Origin: Thermoanaerobaculia bacterium
GTDB lineage: Bacteria > Acidobacteriota > Thermoanaerobaculia > Multivoradales > UBA5704
Direction: 5' to 3'
DNA: 12,041 bases
NCBI GenBank assembly: GCA_030150965.1
Contig: JASLEW010000029.1
Location: forward strand, 1 to 12,041
Shown: one piece after another, positions 10,411-12,041 of the stretch
How the letters are laid out: each line of letters opens with the position of its first letter
How positions within the stretch are numbered: the stretch's first letter is position 1
Translations under genes and position numbers: made by a program
Notes under the pieces: model-generated
The model's input: the letters and a program-made list of their open reading frames with translations, nothing else
Told to the model about the DNA's origin: nothing
Database searches by the model: none

Positions 10411-10727
10411 ATCGTCCTCGCCTCGGCCAGGACGCGGTTCCGGATCGCGGCGGGAATGGCGGCTGCCTCAACCAGATCGACCCGGCGGCCGAGCAGCTCC
10501 TGCAGATCGAGCTGCAGCCCCCCGAGATCGATCAGCGTGCGGCCGGGTTCGAGGTCAGCCAGGAAGTCGAAGTCGCTGGACGCATCCGCATCGCCGCGCG
10601 CCACCGAGCCGAAGACTCGCAGATTGGCGACGCCGCGGCGGCGCGCCAGGCTGAGGATCTCGGCCCGCCGCTGAAGCATCTGTGCCAGCGTGCACGGTTG
10701 CAGCCTGCCGGTGCTCTCTTCTCCCAC
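10407..10727 (-). CDS. Minimal nucleotidyltransferase (MNT, HEPN-partner antitoxin type)
   Basis: This 106-residue protein has the nucleotidyltransferase fold of the MNT family. The signature GSVARGDADASSDFDFL is at residues 40-56, with the metal-binding pair D52 and D54 and a third acidic residue at D84 (RRVDLV). In HEPN/MNT toxin-antitoxin modules, such enzymes neutralise the HEPN RNase by binding it or by AMPylating it. The adjoining HEPN gene is reduced to 18 codons here, so the antitoxin is now orphaned. A GTG start at 10727 is assumed; ATG at 10679 (residue 17) is possible, and neither has a well-spaced ribosome site. It lies 45 bp downstream of rmuC on the same strand. Family is secure; present-day function is not. 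Confidence 0.85.
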   Translation of the reverse strand: MGEESTGRLQPCTLAQMLQRRAEILSLARRRGVANLRVFGSVARGDADASSDFDFLADLEPGRTLIDLGGLQLDLQELLGRRVDLVEAAAIPAAIRNRVLAEARTI

Positions 10728-10748
10728 GCCGGCAATCTTACTCCCACG
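10708..10748. repeat. Imperfect tandem duplication between the MNT gene and rmuC
   Basis: Two adjoining copies of about 20 bp, 10708-10728 and 10729-10748, share CCGG at the left and TCTT(A)CTCCCACG at the right, differing in between. On the minus strand each copy carries GTGGGAG. The right-hand copy supplies a GGGAG purine run 13 nt before the assumed GTG start, and the GTG itself lies in the other copy. Confidence 0.5.
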
Positions 10749-10772
10749 AAGCGGCGGCCGGCGGGGTGCCGC

Positions 10773-12041
10773 TCAGCTCGCCGGCGGCTCTTCCGCCCCT
10801 GCGGCGCCCGCGGCGGCCTCCGGGGGGCCGGCCGTCAGGTCGGGCTCCTCCGGCGGCGCCAGGTCGAGCGCCCGGGTGCCGCGCAGGATCGGGTGCACGG
10901 TGGGGATCTCGGCTCCCGTCGCGGCGCCCAGCTCGCGGAAGCGGCGGGCCTGGGGGAGGACGCGGCTTTCGAGGGACCCGACGACCTGGTTGTAGGCCTC
11001 GACGCTCTTGTCGAGGCCGCGGCGCAGGGCGAGGAGATGATCGGTCAGGATGCGCAGGCGGTCGTGCAGCTGGCGGCCGTGCTCGCTGATCTTCTGCGCG
11101 TTGACCGCGATCTGCTCCTGGCGCCAGCCGTAGTGGACGGCGCGCAGCAGGGCGATGAGCGTGGTGGGGGTGGCGACGATCACGTTGTGCTCGACGCCGA
11201 ACTCGATCAGCCGCGGGTCCTGCTCCAGGGCGGCGCTGAAGAAGACCTCGCCGGGCAGGAACAGCACCACGAACTCCGGCGCGCCGTCGAGCTGGCTCCA
11301 GTAGCTCTTCTCGGAGAGCTTCACCAGGTGGTTGCGGATCTGGCCGGCGTGGTCGGCGAGCTTGCCGCGCCGGGCGTCGTCGTCCACCAGGTCGAGGGCG
11401 TCGAGGTAGGCTTCGAGCGGCGCCTTGGCGTCCACCACCACCACCTTCTTGTTCGGCAGGTGCACCACCATGTCGGGGCGCAGGCGCGCGTCGTCGGTGG
11501 CGATGTCGAACTGCGCGGCGAAGTCGCAGTGCTCGACCATTCCCGCCATCTCGACCACCCGCCGCAGCTGGATCTCCCCCCACCGGCCGCGCGTGGCCGG
11601 CGTGCGCAGGGCGTTGACCAGGCGGGCGGTCTCGCGCTCCAGCTTGCCCTGCCCCTCGCTCAGCGTGCGCAGGTGGCGGTCCAGGTCCGAGTGCGCGGCG
11701 GCGCGCTGCTTGTCGATCTCGTGCAGCCGCTCGTCCACCTTCGACAGCGACTCGCGCAGCGGCTGCACCAGGTCGCCGATCGCCTCCTGGCGCACCCGGA
11801 GGTCGCTGCGCGCCCCCTCCTGGAACTCCTTGAGCGACGCCGTCGCCAGGTCGAGGAAGGACTGGTTGTTGCGCTGCAGCGCCTCGGCCGAGAGGGCGCG
11901 GAACGCGTCGCCGAGGCGGCTCTTGGCGTCCTCCAGGAGCTGCAGCCGCTCGGCGCCCTGGCGCCGCTCGCCGGCCAGCCCCGCGGCCAGCTCCGCCACC
12001 CGCGCCCCCAGCTCCGCCGCCTCGCGCCGGCGCTCGTCCGC
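10773..12041 (-). CDS. rmuC: DNA recombination protein RmuC (partial, N-terminus beyond the window)
   Basis: 422 codons of an RmuC-family protein are visible. The frame stays open to the right edge, so the usual N-terminal membrane anchor and more of the coiled coil lie outside; a GTG at 11999 should not be taken as the start. The first third is charged and heptad-like. The conserved domain shows GRWGEIQLRRVVEMAGM (near 11540-11590), then RPDMVVHLPNKKVVVVDAK (near 11430-11480), and PEFVVLFLPGEVFF with ATPTTLIALLRAVHYGW further on. RmuC is genetically linked to suppression of inversion at short inverted repeats and to limiting transposition, and is predicted to have a restriction-endonuclease-like fold. 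The C-terminus ends in an Ala/Pro/Glu-rich tail. The MNT gene follows after 45 bp. Confidence 0.95.
   Translation of the reverse strand, partial: ADERRREAAELGARVAELAAGLAGERRQGAERLQLLEDAKSRLGDAFRALSAEALQRNNQSFLDLATASLKEFQEGARSDLRVRQEAIGDLVQPLRESLSKVDERLHEIDKQRAAAHSDLDRHLRTLSEGQGKLERETARLVNALRTPATRGRWGEIQLRRVVEMAGMVEHCDFAAQFDIATDDARLRPDMVVHLPNKKVVVVDAKAPLEAYLDALDLVDDDARRGKLADHAGQIRNHLVKLSEKSYWSQLDGAPEFVVLFLPGEVFFSAALEQDPRLIEFGVEHNVIVATPTTLIALLRAVHYGWRQEQIAVNAQKISEHGRQLHDRLRILTDHLLALRRGLDKSVEAYNQVVGSLESRVLPQARRFRELGAATGAEIPTVHPILRGTRALDLAPPEEPDLTAGPPEAAAGAAGAEEPPAS

Overview
The window is a very GC-rich bacterial chromosome segment that mostly carries core genes. The best clue to its origin is the large two-module FtsX-type permease at 7871-10336. 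It has the layout and end motifs of the ADOP family ('Acidobacterial duplicated orphan permease'), which is abundant in Acidobacteriota and in some other soil and sediment phyla. Together with the GC-rich codon use and the split pnt genes, this suggests an acidobacterium or a close relative. That is an inference; no rRNA marker lies in the window.

Layout. (1) 1-1744, plus strand: a proton-translocating transhydrogenase operon, with the probable last codons of pntAA, then pntAB, then pntB overlapping it by 4 nt. (2) 1745-2034: a 290-bp gap with distinctly lower GC. It holds a GC-rich hairpin, a compact foldable element at 1803-1868, and a promoter with a perfect TTGACA box at 1918. (3) 2035-2907: a membrane-anchored, coiled-coil M23 (LytM-type) cell-wall peptidase. 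(4) 3037-5742: secA, complete with its zinc-binding tail. (5) 5743-5853: three successive GCGGCC/GGCCGC hairpins at about 29-bp spacing. (6) 5854-7419: guaB, with an N-terminal extension. (7) 7420-7870: a 451-bp gap with two tetraloop hairpins, a 59-codon ORF with a good Shine-Dalgarno site, and GC-rich palindromes. (8) 7871-10336: the ADOP permease. (9) Minus strand, convergent with the permease: rmuC (its N-terminus runs off the right edge), then a minimal nucleotidyltransferase (MNT antitoxin type), then an 18-residue remnant of a HEPN/DUF86 (HepT) toxin gene.

Functional links. The pnt genes supply NADPH from the proton gradient. secA and the M23 peptidase serve the envelope (export and wall remodelling). 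guaB commits IMP to guanine nucleotides. rmuC and the MNT gene lie 45 bp apart on one strand and may be co-transcribed. No complete new system is evident. The items most worth a second look are the truncated HEPN/MNT module, the hairpin array, the unclassified foldable element upstream of the M23 gene, and the short ORF before the permease.
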